Shown one piece after another: positions 31,310 to 41,319 of a stretch of DNA of 64,000 bases. The stretch is from Blastococcus sp. TBT05-19 (GTDB lineage: Bacteria; Actinomycetota; Actinomycetes; Mycobacteriales; Geodermatophilaceae): assembly GCF_003319095.1 (NCBI RefSeq), contig NZ_QOHI01000007.1:223699-287698 (forward strand), written 5' to 3'. The notes beneath the pieces are model-generated. The model was not told where the DNA came from and ran no database searches. It was given only the letters and a program-made list of their open reading frames with translations. Within the stretch, counting starts at the first letter, position 1; each line of letters begins with the position of its first letter. The position numbers and the translations under genes are program-made.

Positions 31310-32933
31310 CCCGCCCGCCGTCGACCTCGAGCCGGCGGTCGATGTGCACCGCCTCCAGCATGCGGCGGTCGTGGGTCACCAGCAGCAGGGTGCCCGTGTA
31401 GCCGGCCAGCGCCTGCTCGAGCTGCTCGATCGCGGGCAGGTCGAGGTGGTTGGTGGGCTCGTCCAGGACCAGCACGTTCACCCCACGCGCCTGCAGCAGC
31501 GCCAGCGCGGCGCGGGTCCGCTCCCCCGGCGAGAGGGTGACCGCCGGCCGCAGCACGTGGTCGGCGGTGAGCCCGAACTTGGCCAGCAGGGTGCGCACCT
31601 CCGCCGTCGGCCAGTCGGGCACCTCGGCACCGAACGCGTCGAGCAGCTGCTCGGGGCCGAGGAACCGGCCGCGGGCCTGGTCGATCTCGCCGATCTGCAC
31701 CGACGGGCCCATCGACGCCGTCCCCTCGTCCAGCGGCACGCGGCCGAGGAGGGCGGCCAGCAGGGTCGACTTCCCCGCCCCGTTGGCCCCGGTGATGGCC
31801 ACCCGGTCGCCGCCGTCGACCCGGAGGTCCACCGGCCCGAGGGTGAAGCTCCCCCGGCGGACGACGGCGCCGCGCAGGGTGGCCACGACCGCACTCGCCC
31901 GCGGGGCGGCGGCGATCTCCATCCGCAGCTCCCACTCCTTGCGGGGCTCCTCCACCACGTCGAGGCGCTCGATCATCCGCTGGGTCTGCTTGGCCTTGGC
32001 CGCCTGCTTCTCCGACGAGGCCCGGTTGGCCGCCTTGATGTGCTTGTCGCCGTCCTTGGACTTCTTGATCGAGTCGCGGACGCCCTTGGCCATCCAGTTC
32101 CGCTGCATCTGCGCCCGGGCCTCGAGCCCCGCCTTGGTCTCGGCGAACTCCTCGTACTCCTCGCGCGCGTGCCGGCGGGCCACCTCGCGCTCGGTCAGGT
32201 ACGCCTCGTAGCCGCCGTCGTGCACCCGGACCAGCTGCTGGGCGAGGTCGAGCTCGACGACGCGGTTCACCGTGCGGGCGAGGAACTCCCGGTCGTGGCT
32301 GACCACGACCACGCCGGAGCGCGCGCCGACGACGAAGCGCTCGAGCTGGTCCAGCCCGGTGAGGTCCAGGTCGTTGGTGGGCTCGTCGAGCATCAGGACG
32401 TCGTAGCGCGACAGCAGCAGCGAGGCGAGGCCGACCCGGGCCGCCTGCCCTCCGGAGAGCCCCGCGGTCATGGCGTCGAGGGGCACGCCGGGCGCCACCT
32501 CGGCGACCACCTCCGCCGCCCGCTCGTCGAGGTCCGCGCCGCCGAGGGCCAGCCAGCGCTCCAGGGTGTCGCCGTAGGCGTCGTCGGCACCGGGCTCCCC
32601 CGCCGCGAGCGCCTCGGTCGCGGCGTCCATGGCCGCCTGGGCGGCGGCCACCCCGGTGCGCCGGGCCAGCGCGGCGAGCACCGTCTCCCCCTCGCGGCGC
32701 TCGTGCTCCTGGGGCAGGTAGCCGAGCGTCGCGGTCGGCGGGCTGAGCGCGATGCTGCCCGCCTCGGCCGGGATCTCGCCGGCCAGCGTCCGCAGCAGGG
32801 TCGACTTGCCCGCTCCGTTGACGCCGACCAGCCCGACGACGTCACCGGGGGCGACGACGAGGTCGAGGCCGGAGAACAGCACGCGGGCGCCGTGTCCGGC
32901 CGCCAGTCCGCGCGCGACGAGGGTGGCGCTCAC
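31296..32933 (-). CDS. ABC-F ATPase (translation/ribosome-protection factor family)
   Basis: 545 residues from the GTG at 32933. Two ABC modules without membrane helices: Walker A GVNGAGKST (37-45) and GANGAGKST, signatures LSGGQAARVGLASLL and LSPGERTRAALALLQ, Walker B LMLDEPTNDLDL and LVLDEPTNHLDL. The linker between them is long and basic (KGVRDSIKKSKDGDKHIKAA), the part that reaches into the ribosomal E/P site in ABC-F proteins. Similar to housekeeping actinobacterial ABC-F; antibiotic resistance cannot be inferred. Convergent with the MFS gene. Confidence 0.92.
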   Translation of the reverse strand: MSATLVARGLAAGHGARVLFSGLDLVVAPGDVVGLVGVNGAGKSTLLRTLAGEIPAEAGSIALSPPTATLGYLPQEHERREGETVLAALARRTGVAAAQAAMDAATEALAAGEPGADDAYGDTLERWLALGGADLDERAAEVVAEVAPGVPLDAMTAGLSGGQAARVGLASLLLSRYDVLMLDEPTNDLDLTGLDQLERFVVGARSGVVVVSHDREFLARTVNRVVELDLAQQLVRVHDGGYEAYLTEREVARRHAREEYEEFAETKAGLEARAQMQRNWMAKGVRDSIKKSKDGDKHIKAANRASSEKQAAKAKQTQRMIERLDVVEEPRKEWELRMEIAAAPRASAVVATLRGAVVRRGSFTLGPVDLRVDGGDRVAITGANGAGKSTLLAALLGRVPLDEGTASMGPSVQIGEIDQARGRFLGPEQLLDAFGAEVPDWPTAEVRTLLAKFGLTADHVLRPAVTLSPGERTRAALALLQARGVNVLVLDEPTNHLDLPAIEQLEQALAGYTGTLLLVTHDRRMLEAVHIDRRLEVDGGRVTER

Positions 32934-32939
32934 CCCTAC

Positions 32940-32945
32940 AGACTG
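32940..32945 (-). promoter_or_regulatory. putative leaderless -10 (CAGTCT) for ABC-F gene
   Basis: CAGTCT on the minus strand lies at -12 to -7 from the GTG at 32933; the AGGGG next to the GTG is too close to serve as a ribosome site. Confidence 0.4.
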
Positions 32946-32964
32946 CCAAGCCCGGGCGGCGGGC

Positions 32965-34020
32965 TCAGGAGGTGGGCTCGTCCTCGGGATCGAACGCGTC
33001 GTCGTCATAGCCGTGCTCGTCGTCGGTCGCGTGCTTGGGACGGCGCACCAGCCACGGCTGCAGGTGGTCGTAGCCGCGCACCGACACCCGCCGCAGCGGA
33101 CGCACCCGGTAGTCCTCCGTCGCGCGCAGCCGGTCGGCGAGGTCGCGGTCGACCAGCAGGGCGCCGGGGCGCGCGAGCGAGGTGAGCCGGCTGGCCAGGT
33201 TCACCACCGGCGAGTAGACGTCACCGAGCCTGGTCAGCACCGCGCCGTACGCGGCACCGACCCGCAGCGGCGGTCGCTCCGCGGTGTCCCAGGCGGCGGG
33301 GAGCTCCAGCCCGATCTCGGCGGCGTCGGTGGCCGATGCGGCGGTGAACAGCACGCCGTCGCCCACGGTCTTGACCACCCGGCCGTGGTGGCGGGCGATG
33401 ACCTCCGCCGCGGTGCTCTCGAAGTCCTCGACCATGGCCCCGAGCTCGCGCCCACCCATGCCGCGGCTGCGGGAGGTGTAGCCGACCAGGTCGGCGAAGC
33501 CCACCGCCAGCTCCCGCCGGTCACCCGGTCCGGTCGCGGCGAGCAGCCGGTCGACGTTGGCCGCCAGGTGCCGCCGCCAGACGTAGTCCTGCACCTCGCG
33601 GAGCCGGGGCAGCAGCTCCTGGGCGGCCGCCACCGCCTCGTCGGCGCCCACCGCTCGCCCGGTCCGCTCCACGCTGCGGGCGAAGGAGTCGGCCAGCATG
33701 TCGGTCTGCCAGTCGGCCAGCCGGGACAGCGACTGACCCATCGCGCGGGCGATCGAGGCCTCGCTGCCGGGGCCCACGAAGCCGGAGTCGATCAGGGTGG
33801 ACAGGACGTCCAGCGCGGCGATGTCGGCGTCGGTGAAGGCCCGGTCGTCGTCCGCGGCGTCCGGGAAGCCCAGCGCCCGCCACAGCCGCAGCGTGCGCTC
33901 GGGCGGCATCCCGGCCCGCGCAGCGACCTCCAGGCGGGTGTAGCGCCGGGGACCGCCGAGCAGCAGCTGCTCGAGGGCCTCCGCCGTGCCGGGGCCCGGG
34001 AGCGACTCGGGGTCGTCCAT
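32965..34020 (-). CDS. class III adenylate/guanylate cyclase
   Basis: 351 residues, ATG at 34020. The C-terminal cyclase domain (about 165-330) has the metal-binding start VGFADLVGYTSRSRGMGGREL, the dimer-arm region GRVVKTVGDGVLFTA and VNLASRLTSLARPGALLVD. The N-terminal 160 residues form an all-helical domain (GGPRRYTRLEVAARAGMPPE, then LADWQTDMLADSFARSVERTGR) like the autoinhibitory pH-sensing part of mycobacterial Rv1264. It makes cAMP, presumably for a CRP-family regulator. Soluble; no membrane helix. Next to a universal stress protein gene on the same strand. Confidence 0.9.
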   Translation of the reverse strand: MDDPESLPGPGTAEALEQLLLGGPRRYTRLEVAARAGMPPERTLRLWRALGFPDAADDDRAFTDADIAALDVLSTLIDSGFVGPGSEASIARAMGQSLSRLADWQTDMLADSFARSVERTGRAVGADEAVAAAQELLPRLREVQDYVWRRHLAANVDRLLAATGPGDRRELAVGFADLVGYTSRSRGMGGRELGAMVEDFESTAAEVIARHHGRVVKTVGDGVLFTAASATDAAEIGLELPAAWDTAERPPLRVGAAYGAVLTRLGDVYSPVVNLASRLTSLARPGALLVDRDLADRLRATEDYRVRPLRRVSVRGYDHLQPWLVRRPKHATDDEHGYDDDAFDPEDEPTS

Positions 34021-34036
34021 GGCCGTCGCGGACCGC

Positions 34037-34507
34037 TCAGCCGGTGGTGTGCACGACGAGCACGTCGACCTGCGACCGGCGGGTCGCGTCGGCCGGGACG
34101 GAGCCGAGCAGCCGCCCCTTGATGCCGGCCAGGCCACGGTTGCCGACGACGAGCAGGTCGGCGTTCTCCCGCCGGACGACGTCGAGCAGCGTCTCCACCG
34201 GGGAGCCGACGACGGCGACGGTGCGCACGTCCTTGGCGCCCGCGGCGCGGGCGCGGTCCGCGGCCGTGCGCACGGTCTCCTCGGCCGGGTGCGACCCCAC
34301 GACCTGGTAGGCCTCGTCACCGAGGGCGTCCTGGGCGCGGCTCACCTCCCGGTCGTCGCCGTCCACCGGAAGGTAGGCGCAGGCGATCACGAGCGTCGCG
34401 CCGCTGGCGCCCGCGAGGGCGCCGGCACGACCCACCGCGCGCAGGGAGGACTCAGATCCGTCGGTTCCGACCACGACCGTCGAGTAGGTGCTCTCGGCAT
34501 CGCTCAC
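34037..34507 (-). CDS. universal stress protein (UspA family)
   Basis: 156 residues from the GTG at 34507, supported by a -10 at the leaderless distance. The fold is complete: TVVVGTDGSESSLRAVGRAG at the start and the nucleotide loop LLVVGNRGLAGIKGRLLGSVPADATRRSQVDVLVV (GNRG-9x-GS form), which marks the ATP-binding subgroup. It precedes the cyclase gene by 16 bases and is probably co-transcribed with it; mycobacterial USPs can bind cAMP, so a link is plausible. Confidence 0.93.
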   Translation of the reverse strand: MSDAESTYSTVVVGTDGSESSLRAVGRAGALAGASGATLVIACAYLPVDGDDREVSRAQDALGDEAYQVVGSHPAEETVRTAADRARAAGAKDVRTVAVVGSPVETLLDVVRRENADLLVVGNRGLAGIKGRLLGSVPADATRRSQVDVLVVHTTG

Positions 34508-34514
34508 GCCGGGG

Positions 34515-34520
34515 ACTCTA
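34515..34520 (-). promoter_or_regulatory. leaderless -10 (TAGAGT) for usp-cyclase unit
   Basis: TAGAGT on the minus strand ends seven bases before the GTG at 34507. It supports that start over the ATG at 34528, which lies upstream of the -10. Confidence 0.6.
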
Positions 34521-34581
34521 GGGGACATCGGCGTGTCGTGCCCCCGGTCACCAGATTTCCCCGCATCGCGGAGGTCTGCGC

Positions 34582-35583
34582 TTGGATGGGGCCGGTCCGG
34601 TCCACGACGAGGAGGGCGTCATCCTCACCGCCAAGTCCCCCGCACCCGACCCCGTGCGGGTCGAGGTCGCCGGGCTCACCAAGGTCTTCGGCACCGTGCG
34701 CGCGGTGTCCGACCTCGCGTTCACCGTCGAGCCGGGCTCGGTCACCGGCTTCCTCGGCCCCAACGGCGCGGGCAAGACCACCACGCTGCGCATGCTGCTG
34801 GGCCTGGTCCGCCCCGACTCCGGCACCGCGACCTTCGACGGCGTCCCGTACGCGGCGCTGCCCCGGCCGGTGCGCACGGTCGGCGCCGTCCTGGAGACGG
34901 CCTTCCACCCCGCCCGGTCCGGCCGCGACCACCTCCGCGTCTACTGCCGCGCCGCCGGGCTCCCGGTGTCCCGCGCCGACGAGGTGCTGGCGCAGGTCGG
35001 CCTGGCCGACGCCGGACGGCGCCGGGCCGGCGGCTACTCGCTCGGCATGCGGCAGCGCCTGGCGCTGGCGACGGCGCTCCTCGGCGATCCCGCCGTCCTC
35101 GTGCTCGACGAGCCGGCGAACGGCCTGGACCCCGAGGGCATCCAGTGGCTCCGCGGCTTCCTCCGGCACCTGGCCCACGACCAGGGGCGCACGGTGCTCG
35201 TGTCGAGCCACCTGCTGTCGGAGGTCGAGCAGACCGTCGACCGCGTGGTGATCGTCGGCGGCGGCCGGCTGGTCCGCGAGGCCTCGATGGACGAGCTGCG
35301 GTCCGGTGCCGACGGAGCCGGCTCCGTCCTGGTCCGCAGCCCGGAGGCCGCCCGGCTGGCCGAGCTGCTGCGCACCGACGGGGCGGTCGTCGACCTCGAC
35401 GGGGAGGCGCTGACCGTCACCGGGCGGACGACCGCCGAGATCGGGGGCCGGGCCTTCGCGGCGGGGGTCGAGCTGCACGAGCTGCGGTCCCGCTCCAGCG
35501 GGCTCGAGGAGATCTACTTCCAGCTCACCGCCGGCCGCGAGCAGTACGCCGCGACCAGCCCGACCGAGGAGAACGCACGATGA
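34582..35583 (+). CDS. ABC transporter ATP-binding protein (ABC-2 exporter type)
   Basis: 333 residues, TTG start at 34582, chosen because GGAGG is eight bases upstream (34570-34574) and no ATG/GTG fits the conserved N-terminus. Walker A GPNGAGKTT, Q-loop region, signature YSLGMRQRLALATALL, Walker B VLVLDEPANGLDPEG and switch His in VSSHLLSEV. The last 90 residues are the extra domain found in antibiotic/peptide exporter ATPases. Four bases overlap the permease gene. Confidence 0.93.
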   Translation: MDGAGPVHDEEGVILTAKSPAPDPVRVEVAGLTKVFGTVRAVSDLAFTVEPGSVTGFLGPNGAGKTTTLRMLLGLVRPDSGTATFDGVPYAALPRPVRTVGAVLETAFHPARSGRDHLRVYCRAAGLPVSRADEVLAQVGLADAGRRRAGGYSLGMRQRLALATALLGDPAVLVLDEPANGLDPEGIQWLRGFLRHLAHDQGRTVLVSSHLLSEVEQTVDRVVIVGGGRLVREASMDELRSGADGAGSVLVRSPEAARLAELLRTDGAVVDLDGEALTVTGRTTAEIGGRAFAAGVELHELRSRSSGLEEIYFQLTAGREQYAATSPTEENAR

Positions 35584-36335
35584 CCGCGCTCGTGCGCGCC
35601 GAGTGGACCAAGCTCTTCACCACCCGGGTGTGGCTGGGCCTGCTCGTCGGCGCCTGCGTCATGGTCATCGGGTTCGCCGTCCTGCTGACCGCGTTCGCCG
35701 GCAACCCCGAGGCGGACATCCCGGCCGTCGGCACCCCGCTCTACGAGGAGCTGGCGATGGCGAACGTGGTGAACGTCAACGTCCTGTTCCTCATCCTGGG
35801 CATCATCGGGATGACGCAGGAGTACCGGCACCGGACCGCCACGCCCACCTTCCTGACCACGCCGCACCGCGGCCGGGTCGTGATCGCCAAGCTCGTGGCC
35901 TACGCCCTCGCCGCCACGCTGTTCGCGCTGGTGGTGGCGGCGGTCAACGTGGCGACCCTCGCCGTCCACGCCGGGGCACGCGGGGCCGCCCCCGAGCTGG
36001 ACGCCGACAACCTCGGGACGCTGGGGAGCTCCGCGCTGGCCCTGGTCATCTACGCGGTGATCGGCGTCGGTCTGGGCGCGCTGCTGCGCAACCAGGTCGG
36101 TGCCATCGTCGGCGGCCTCGTCTACCTGTTCGTCGTCGAGCCGCTCATCCGGCAGATCCCGGCCACCTCGGGCGCCTACAAGTGGATGCCGGGTGGAGGG
36201 CTCGAAGCGCTCACCGCCACGTTCCAGGGCCCGGACCTGCTCGAACCGTGGCAGGGCGGTGTCCTCCTCCTCGGTTACGGTCTGGTCGCGGCCCTGCTGG
36301 GCACGTTCCTGGCCGTGCGCCGGGACGTCGCCTGA
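35580..36335 (+). CDS. ABC-2 type transporter permease
   Basis: 251 residues, ATG at 35580 overlapping the ATPase stop (ATGA). N-terminal RAEWTKLFTTRVWLGLLVGACVMVIG, then about six membrane helices; EYRHRTATPTFLTTPHRGRVVIAKL is the family-specific cytoplasmic motif. Together with the ATPase it forms a complete exporter; the substrate is unknown. Confidence 0.92.
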   Translation: MTALVRAEWTKLFTTRVWLGLLVGACVMVIGFAVLLTAFAGNPEADIPAVGTPLYEELAMANVVNVNVLFLILGIIGMTQEYRHRTATPTFLTTPHRGRVVIAKLVAYALAATLFALVVAAVNVATLAVHAGARGAAPELDADNLGTLGSSALALVIYAVIGVGLGALLRNQVGAIVGGLVYLFVVEPLIRQIPATSGAYKWMPGGGLEALTATFQGPDLLEPWQGGVLLLGYGLVAALLGTFLAVRRDVA

Positions 36336-36408
36336 GCCGGCGGGCAGCCCAGCACCAGCGGCGAGGTCGAGCAGCGGGCCGGAGCCGCCCACGGAGAACG
36401 GAGACCGC

Positions 36409-37218
36409 GTGACCACTCGCATGACCGTCCAGAGACTGGGCCGGCTGATCGCCGACGGGAGGACCGAAGAAGTCCGAGCTGCCGTCACCGAGACCCCCCG
36501 GCTGCTCGCGGGCACCGTCGAGCGCGAGGGGGTGGACGGCTGGACGCCGCTGCACCTCGCGGTCGCCGCCGGCCGGGAGGACGTCACCACCGTGCTCGTC
36601 GAGGCCGGCGCGGACCTGACCGCCCGCACCGAGCACCACCGCACCCCGCTGCACGTGGCCCTGGAGCACGCCCCCGGGCTGGTGCCGGTGCTGGTCTCCC
36701 ACGGTGCCGCCGTCGACGCCCCCAGCGCGGCCTACCTGGACGACGTCGAGACGCTCCGCGCCGAGCTCGACGGCGGCGCACCCCTCACCGACCCGACCAC
36801 CGGCGTCGACCTGCTCGCCTGGGCGGCGTTCGGTGGCGCGGCCGGCACCGCACGACTGCTGCTGGACCGCGGCGCCGACGCCGACGCCGGAGCGCTGCAC
36901 GCGGCCGCGAGGGCCGGGCACCTGGAGCTGGTCCGCCTGCTGCTCGACGCCGGTGCCGGCGTCGACGGCCGGGACGCCGACACCGGGCGGACCCCGCTGC
37001 ACTCGGCGGTCGCGCAGGCGCCGGCCGGCGCCGCGCCCGACATCGTGCGGCTGCTGCTGGACTCGGGCGCCGACGTGGACGCCACGACCCACGACGGCGC
37101 CAGCGCCCTGGACATCACCCGGGTGGCCGCCGCCCGCCACCGTCCGGCCGACGAGGGCACGGCCACCGGCAGCGACGCGCTGGTCGCCCTGCTCGTCGAG
37201 CGCGGCGCCGCGCACTGA
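36409..37218 (+). CDS. ankyrin-repeat protein
   Basis: 269 residues, GTG at 36409 (ACGGAG upstream) or ATG four codons on. Six or so ankyrin repeats are visible through the T-P-L-H-x-A-V and L-L-x-x-G-A-D motifs ([59 protein letters not shown]). No signal peptide or other domain. It follows the exporter genes by 73 bases. Ankyrin proteins bind other proteins; no partner can be named. Confidence 0.88.
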   Translation: MTTRMTVQRLGRLIADGRTEEVRAAVTETPRLLAGTVEREGVDGWTPLHLAVAAGREDVTTVLVEAGADLTARTEHHRTPLHVALEHAPGLVPVLVSHGAAVDAPSAAYLDDVETLRAELDGGAPLTDPTTGVDLLAWAAFGGAAGTARLLLDRGADADAGALHAAARAGHLELVRLLLDAGAGVDGRDADTGRTPLHSAVAQAPAGAAPDIVRLLLDSGADVDATTHDGASALDITRVAAARHRPADEGTATGSDALVALLVERGAAH

Positions 37219-37281
37219 CCGGCCGGCGGCGAAAGCCACGCTGGTCCTCCTCCGCAGCCGGACGACCGCCGCCCACGGGCG

Positions 37282-37287
37282 TAGAGT
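37282..37287 (+). promoter_or_regulatory. putative -10 (TAGAGT) for kgd
   Basis: TAGAGT would start the transcript near 37294, eleven bases before the ATG at 37305 and about 56 before the GTG at 37350. No strong -35 is visible. Confidence 0.45.
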
Positions 37288-37349
37288 CGACACCCGGTTC
37301 AGCGATGCCCCTCAGACGCAGCCCCAAGACGAAGAAGGCACTCGACCCC

Positions 37350-40300
37350 GTGTCAAGCGTGAGTTCATCCCGGCCCTCGTCCGCCTCGTCCCAGGTCGCC
37401 GGCTTCGGCACCAACGAGTGGCTGGTCGAGGAGATGTACCAGCAGTACCTCGCCGACCCCGCGACCGTGGACCAGGCGTGGCACGAGTTCTTCGCCGACT
37501 ACCGGCCCGGCAGCCCCGTCGACGGCGGCGCCCGCGAGGACACGCCCGCGGGGAACGGCTCGGCGCCGGCGCAGCCCGCCCAGCAGGCGAAGCCCGCGCA
37601 GGAGCAGCCGAAGCCCGCCGCCCCGGCGAAGCCCGCCCAGCAGGCACCCGCCCCCGCCAAGCCCGACGTCCAGAGCCCGCCCGCCGGGTCCGAGCCTGCG
37701 GGGAGCGCGCCCGTGCAGAACAGCAACCCGACCCCCGCCGCCCCGAAGCCGCCGGTCGGTGCGGGCAAGCAGTCGCCGCTGCGCGGCGCGTCCGCGGCCG
37801 TCGTCAAGAACATGAACATGTCGCTGACGGTGCCGACGGCGACCAGCGTGCGCGCGGTCCCGGCGAAGCTCATCGCCGACAACCGCATCGTCATCAACAA
37901 CCACCTGGCCCGCGGCCGGGGCGGGAAGATCTCCTTCACCCACCTGATCGGCTACGCGCTGGTCCGGGCGCTGGACTCGTTCCCGAACATGAACAACAGC
38001 TACGCCGAGGTCGACGGCAAGCCGGTGCTGGTCACGCCGGAGCACGTCAACTTCGGCCTGGCGATCGACCTGCCCAAGCCTGACGGGTCCCGCTCGCTCG
38101 TCGTCGCCTCCATCAAGGGCGCCGAGGAGATGGACTTCGCGCAGTTCTGGGCCGCCTACGAGGACATCATCCGTCGCGCCCGGCAGAACAAGCTGACGAT
38201 GGAGGACTTCTCCGGCACCACGATCAGCCTCACGAACCCCGGCACGATCGGCACCAACCACTCGGTGCCGCGGCTGACCGCCGGCCAGGGCGCGATCATC
38301 GGCGTGGGTGCCATGGAGTACCCGGCCGAGTTCCAGGGGATGAACCCCGACGCGCTCACCGAGATGGCCGTCTCGAAGATCATCACGCTCACCTCGACCT
38401 ACGACCACCGGATCATCCAGGGCGCCGAGTCGGGCGACTTCCTCCGCCGGCTGCACGCCCTGCTGCTGGGCGAGGACGGCTTCTACGACAAGGTCTTCCA
38501 GTCGCTGCGCATCCCCTACGAGCCGGTGCGCTGGATGCCGGACGTGCGGATCACGCGCGAGGGGCAGATCGACAAGGAAGCCCGGGTCATCGAGGTCATC
38601 GAGTCCTACCGGCGCAACGGCCACCTCATGGCCGACACCGACCCGCTCGAGTTCAAGGTCCGCACCCACCCCGACCTCGACATCCTCGAGCACGGCCTGA
38701 CCCTCTGGGACCTCGACCGCAAGTTCCCGGTCGGCGGCTTCGCGGGCGAGCGCCTCATGGCGCTGCGCGACATCCTCGGCGTGCTGCGCAACTCCTACTG
38801 CCGCACCGTCGGCGTGGAGTACATGCACATCACCAACCCCGAGGAGCGCGAGTGGCTCCAGGAGCGCATCGAGGTCAAGCACGAGCAGCCCGACCGCGAG
38901 AAGCAGAAGCACGTCCTGGGCCGGCTCAACGCCGCCGAGGCGTTCGAGACGTTCCTGCAGACCAAGTACGTCGGCCAGAAGCGGTTCTCGCTCGAGGGCG
39001 GTGAGTCGCTGATCCCCGTGCTCGACGAGGTCCTGCTCGCCGGCACCGACCACGGCCTGGACGAGGTCGCCATCGGCATGCCGCACCGCGGCCGGCTCAA
39101 CGTCCTGGCCAACGTGCTGGGCAAGAGCTACGCCAAGATCTTCGGCGAGTTCGAGGGCAACATCGACCCGGGCACCGTCCAGGGCTCCGGCGACGTGAAG
39201 TACCACCTGGGCGCCACCGGCACCTTCACCAACCCGTTCAAGCTCGACGCCGAGATCGCCGTCTCGCTGGCCAGCAACCCCTCGCACCTGGAGACGGTCA
39301 ACCCCGTCCTCGAGGGCGTCGTGCGCGCCAAGCAGGACATGATCGACAAGGGCGAGGGCGGCTTCACCGTCCTGCCGGTCCTGCTGCACGGCGACTCGGC
39401 GTTCGCCGGCCAGGGCGTGGTGCAGGAGACGCTGAACCTCTCGCAGCTGCGCGGCTACCGCACCGGCGGCACGGTGCACGTCGTCGTCAACAACCAGGTC
39501 GGCTTCACCACCAGCCCCGGGTCGGCGCGGTCGAGCCTCTACTCGACCGACGTCGCGCGGATGGTCAACGCGCCGATCTTCCACGTGAACGGTGACGACC
39601 CCGAGGCCTGCGTCCGGGTCGCCCGCCTGGCCGTGGAGTACCGCCAGGCGTTCAAGAAGGACGTCGTCATCGACCTCGTCTGCTACCGCCGGCGGGGGCA
39701 CAACGAGGGCGACGACCCGTCGATGACCCAGCCGCTGATGTACGACATCATCGACCGCAAGCGCTCGGTCCGGAAGCTGTACACCGAGGCGCTGGTCGGC
39801 CGCGGCGACATCACGCTGGAGGAGGCCGAGGAGGCGCTGAAGGACTACCGCGACCAGCTGGAGCGGGCCTTCGCCGAGACGCACGACGCGCAGGACTCGT
39901 CCAAGCCCGAGCCGGTCATGGACCCGCGCACGCCGCAGCAGTCCATGGTGAAGACGGCGATCACCCCCGAGGTGCTCAAGGCCATCGGCGACGCGCACGT
40001 CTCGTTCCCGCCGGACTTCACCCCGCACCCGAAGCTGCAGAAGATGCTGGAGCGCCGCGCGGCGATGGCGCTCGAGGGCGGCATCGACTGGGCCATGGGC
40101 GAGCTGCTGGCCTTCGGGTCGCTGCTGATGGAGGGCGTCCCCGTCCGGCTCGCCGGCCAGGACTCCCGGCGCGGCACGTTCGTGCAGCGCCACTCGGTGC
40201 TCATCGACCGGGAGAACGGCGCGGAGTACACGCCGCTGGCCAACCTGACCGAGGAGCAGGCGAAGTTCTTCGTCTACGACTCGCTGCTCAGCGAGTACGC

Positions 40301-41123
40301 CGCGCTCGGCTTCGAGTACGGCTACTCGGTGGCCAACCCCAAGGCCCTGGTGCTCTGGGAGGCGCAGTTCGGTGACTTCGTCGACGGCGCGCAGATGGTC
40401 ATCGACGAGTTCATCAGCTCCGGCGAGGCCAAGTGGGGCCAGCGCTCCGGCGTCGTCATGCTGCTGCCGCACGGCCTCGAGGGCCAGGGTCCCGACCACT
40501 CCAGCGGCCGGATCGAGCGGTTCCTGCAGCTGTCGGCCGAGAACAACATGACGGTCGCCAACTGCACCACCCCGGGCAACTACTTCCACCTGCTGCGTCG
40601 CCAGGCGCTCTCGGACGTGCACCGGCCGCTGGTCGTGTTCACCCCGAAGTCGCTGCTGCGCGCCAAGGCGGCGGTCAGCGCGGTCGAGGACTTCACCGAG
40701 CAGAGCTTCCGCCCGGTGCTCCCCGACACCGGTGTGGGCGGCGAGCCCCTCGACAGCTCGGCGGTGAAGCGCGTGCTGCTGTGCAGCGGCAAGGTCGCCT
40801 ACGACCTCATGGCGCAGCGCGAGTCCGAGGGCATCGCCGACACGGCGGTCGTGCGGGTCGAGCAGCTCTACCCGCTGCCGGCCGAGCAGATCCGCGCCGA
40901 GCTCGAGCGCTACCCGGAGGCCACGGACGTCGTCTGGGTGCAGGAGGAGCCGGCCAACATGGGCGCCTGGCAGTTCATGGCGGTCAACCTGCCGGAGGAC
41001 CTCCCGGAGGGCCGGACGCTGCGGCGGGTCAGCCGTCGGGCGTCGGCCAGCCCGGCCGTCGGTTCGGCGAAGGTGCACGAGGTCGAGCAGCGCAAGCTGG
41101 TCGCCGAGGCCTTCGCCCGCTGA
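37350..41123 (+). CDS. kgd: multifunctional 2-oxoglutarate decarboxylase/dehydrogenase E1o-E2o (Kgd/OdhA)
   Basis: Actinobacterial hybrid enzyme of the TCA cycle, 1257 residues from GTG 37350; ATG 37305 would add 15. Order of parts: N-terminal helix [19 protein letters not shown], a Pro/Ala/Lys-rich linker ([20 protein letters not shown]), an E2-type acyltransferase domain without a lipoyl domain (catalytic [15 protein letters not shown] near residue 350), then the thiamine-diphosphate E1 domain ([46 protein letters not shown]) to the end. In mycobacteria GarA (FHA domain) inhibits it; GarA is not seen here. Followed seven bases later by a DUF6104 gene. Confidence 0.97.
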   Translation: MSSVSSSRPSSASSQVAGFGTNEWLVEEMYQQYLADPATVDQAWHEFFADYRPGSPVDGGAREDTPAGNGSAPAQPAQQAKPAQEQPKPAAPAKPAQQAPAPAKPDVQSPPAGSEPAGSAPVQNSNPTPAAPKPPVGAGKQSPLRGASAAVVKNMNMSLTVPTATSVRAVPAKLIADNRIVINNHLARGRGGKISFTHLIGYALVRALDSFPNMNNSYAEVDGKPVLVTPEHVNFGLAIDLPKPDGSRSLVVASIKGAEEMDFAQFWAAYEDIIRRARQNKLTMEDFSGTTISLTNPGTIGTNHSVPRLTAGQGAIIGVGAMEYPAEFQGMNPDALTEMAVSKIITLTSTYDHRIIQGAESGDFLRRLHALLLGEDGFYDKVFQSLRIPYEPVRWMPDVRITREGQIDKEARVIEVIESYRRNGHLMADTDPLEFKVRTHPDLDILEHGLTLWDLDRKFPVGGFAGERLMALRDILGVLRNSYCRTVGVEYMHITNPEEREWLQERIEVKHEQPDREKQKHVLGRLNAAEAFETFLQTKYVGQKRFSLEGGESLIPVLDEVLLAGTDHGLDEVAIGMPHRGRLNVLANVLGKSYAKIFGEFEGNIDPGTVQGSGDVKYHLGATGTFTNPFKLDAEIAVSLASNPSHLETVNPVLEGVVRAKQDMIDKGEGGFTVLPVLLHGDSAFAGQGVVQETLNLSQLRGYRTGGTVHVVVNNQVGFTTSPGSARSSLYSTDVARMVNAPIFHVNGDDPEACVRVARLAVEYRQAFKKDVVIDLVCYRRRGHNEGDDPSMTQPLMYDIIDRKRSVRKLYTEALVGRGDITLEEAEEALKDYRDQLERAFAETHDAQDSSKPEPVMDPRTPQQSMVKTAITPEVLKAIGDAHVSFPPDFTPHPKLQKMLERRAAMALEGGIDWAMGELLAFGSLLMEGVPVRLAGQDSRRGTFVQRHSVLIDRENGAEYTPLANLTEEQAKFFVYDSLLSEYAALGFEYGYSVANPKALVLWEAQFGDFVDGAQMVIDEFISSGEAKWGQRSGVVMLLPHGLEGQGPDHSSGRIERFLQLSAENNMTVANCTTPGNYFHLLRRQALSDVHRPLVVFTPKSLLRAKAAVSAVEDFTEQSFRPVLPDTGVGGEPLDSSAVKRVLLCSGKVAYDLMAQRESEGIADTAVVRVEQLYPLPAEQIRAELERYPEATDVVWVQEEPANMGAWQFMAVNLPEDLPEGRTLRRVSRRASASPAVGSAKVHEVEQRKLVAEAFAR

Positions 41124-41130
41124 GTCGCCG

Positions 41131-41319
41131 ATGTACTTCACGGATCGAGGGCTCGAGGAGCTCGCGGAACGGCGAGGCGGGGAGCAGGTGACCCTCGCCT
41201 GGCTGGCCGACCAGATGCAGGCGTTCGTCGACCAGCACCCCGACTTCGAGGTGCCCGTCGAGCGGCTGGCCACCTGGCTGGCCCGCGGCGGCACGGACGA
41301 CGACGACCTCGACGAGTGA
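41131..41319 (+). CDS. DUF6104 small protein downstream of kgd
   Basis: 62 residues, ATG at 41131, acidic (ends DDDDLDE). MYFTDRGLEELAERRGGEQV and WLADQMQAFVDQHPDFEVPVERL suggest a compact helical fold. Homologues sit behind kgd in many actinobacteria, so a role tied to Kgd is possible but unproven. The stop shares GTGA with the next gene. Confidence 0.8.
   Translation: MYFTDRGLEELAERRGGEQVTLAWLADQMQAFVDQHPDFEVPVERLATWLARGGTDDDDLDE

Noticed and set aside
34507..34528. ATG at 34528 as universal stress protein start
   Set aside because: It lies upstream of a well-placed TAGAGT -10; GTG 34507 fits both the family and the leaderless spacing.
37365..41294. 1309-codon minus-strand open frame opposite kgd
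   Set aside because: Complementary shadow of a long, strongly biased coding gene; no motifs.
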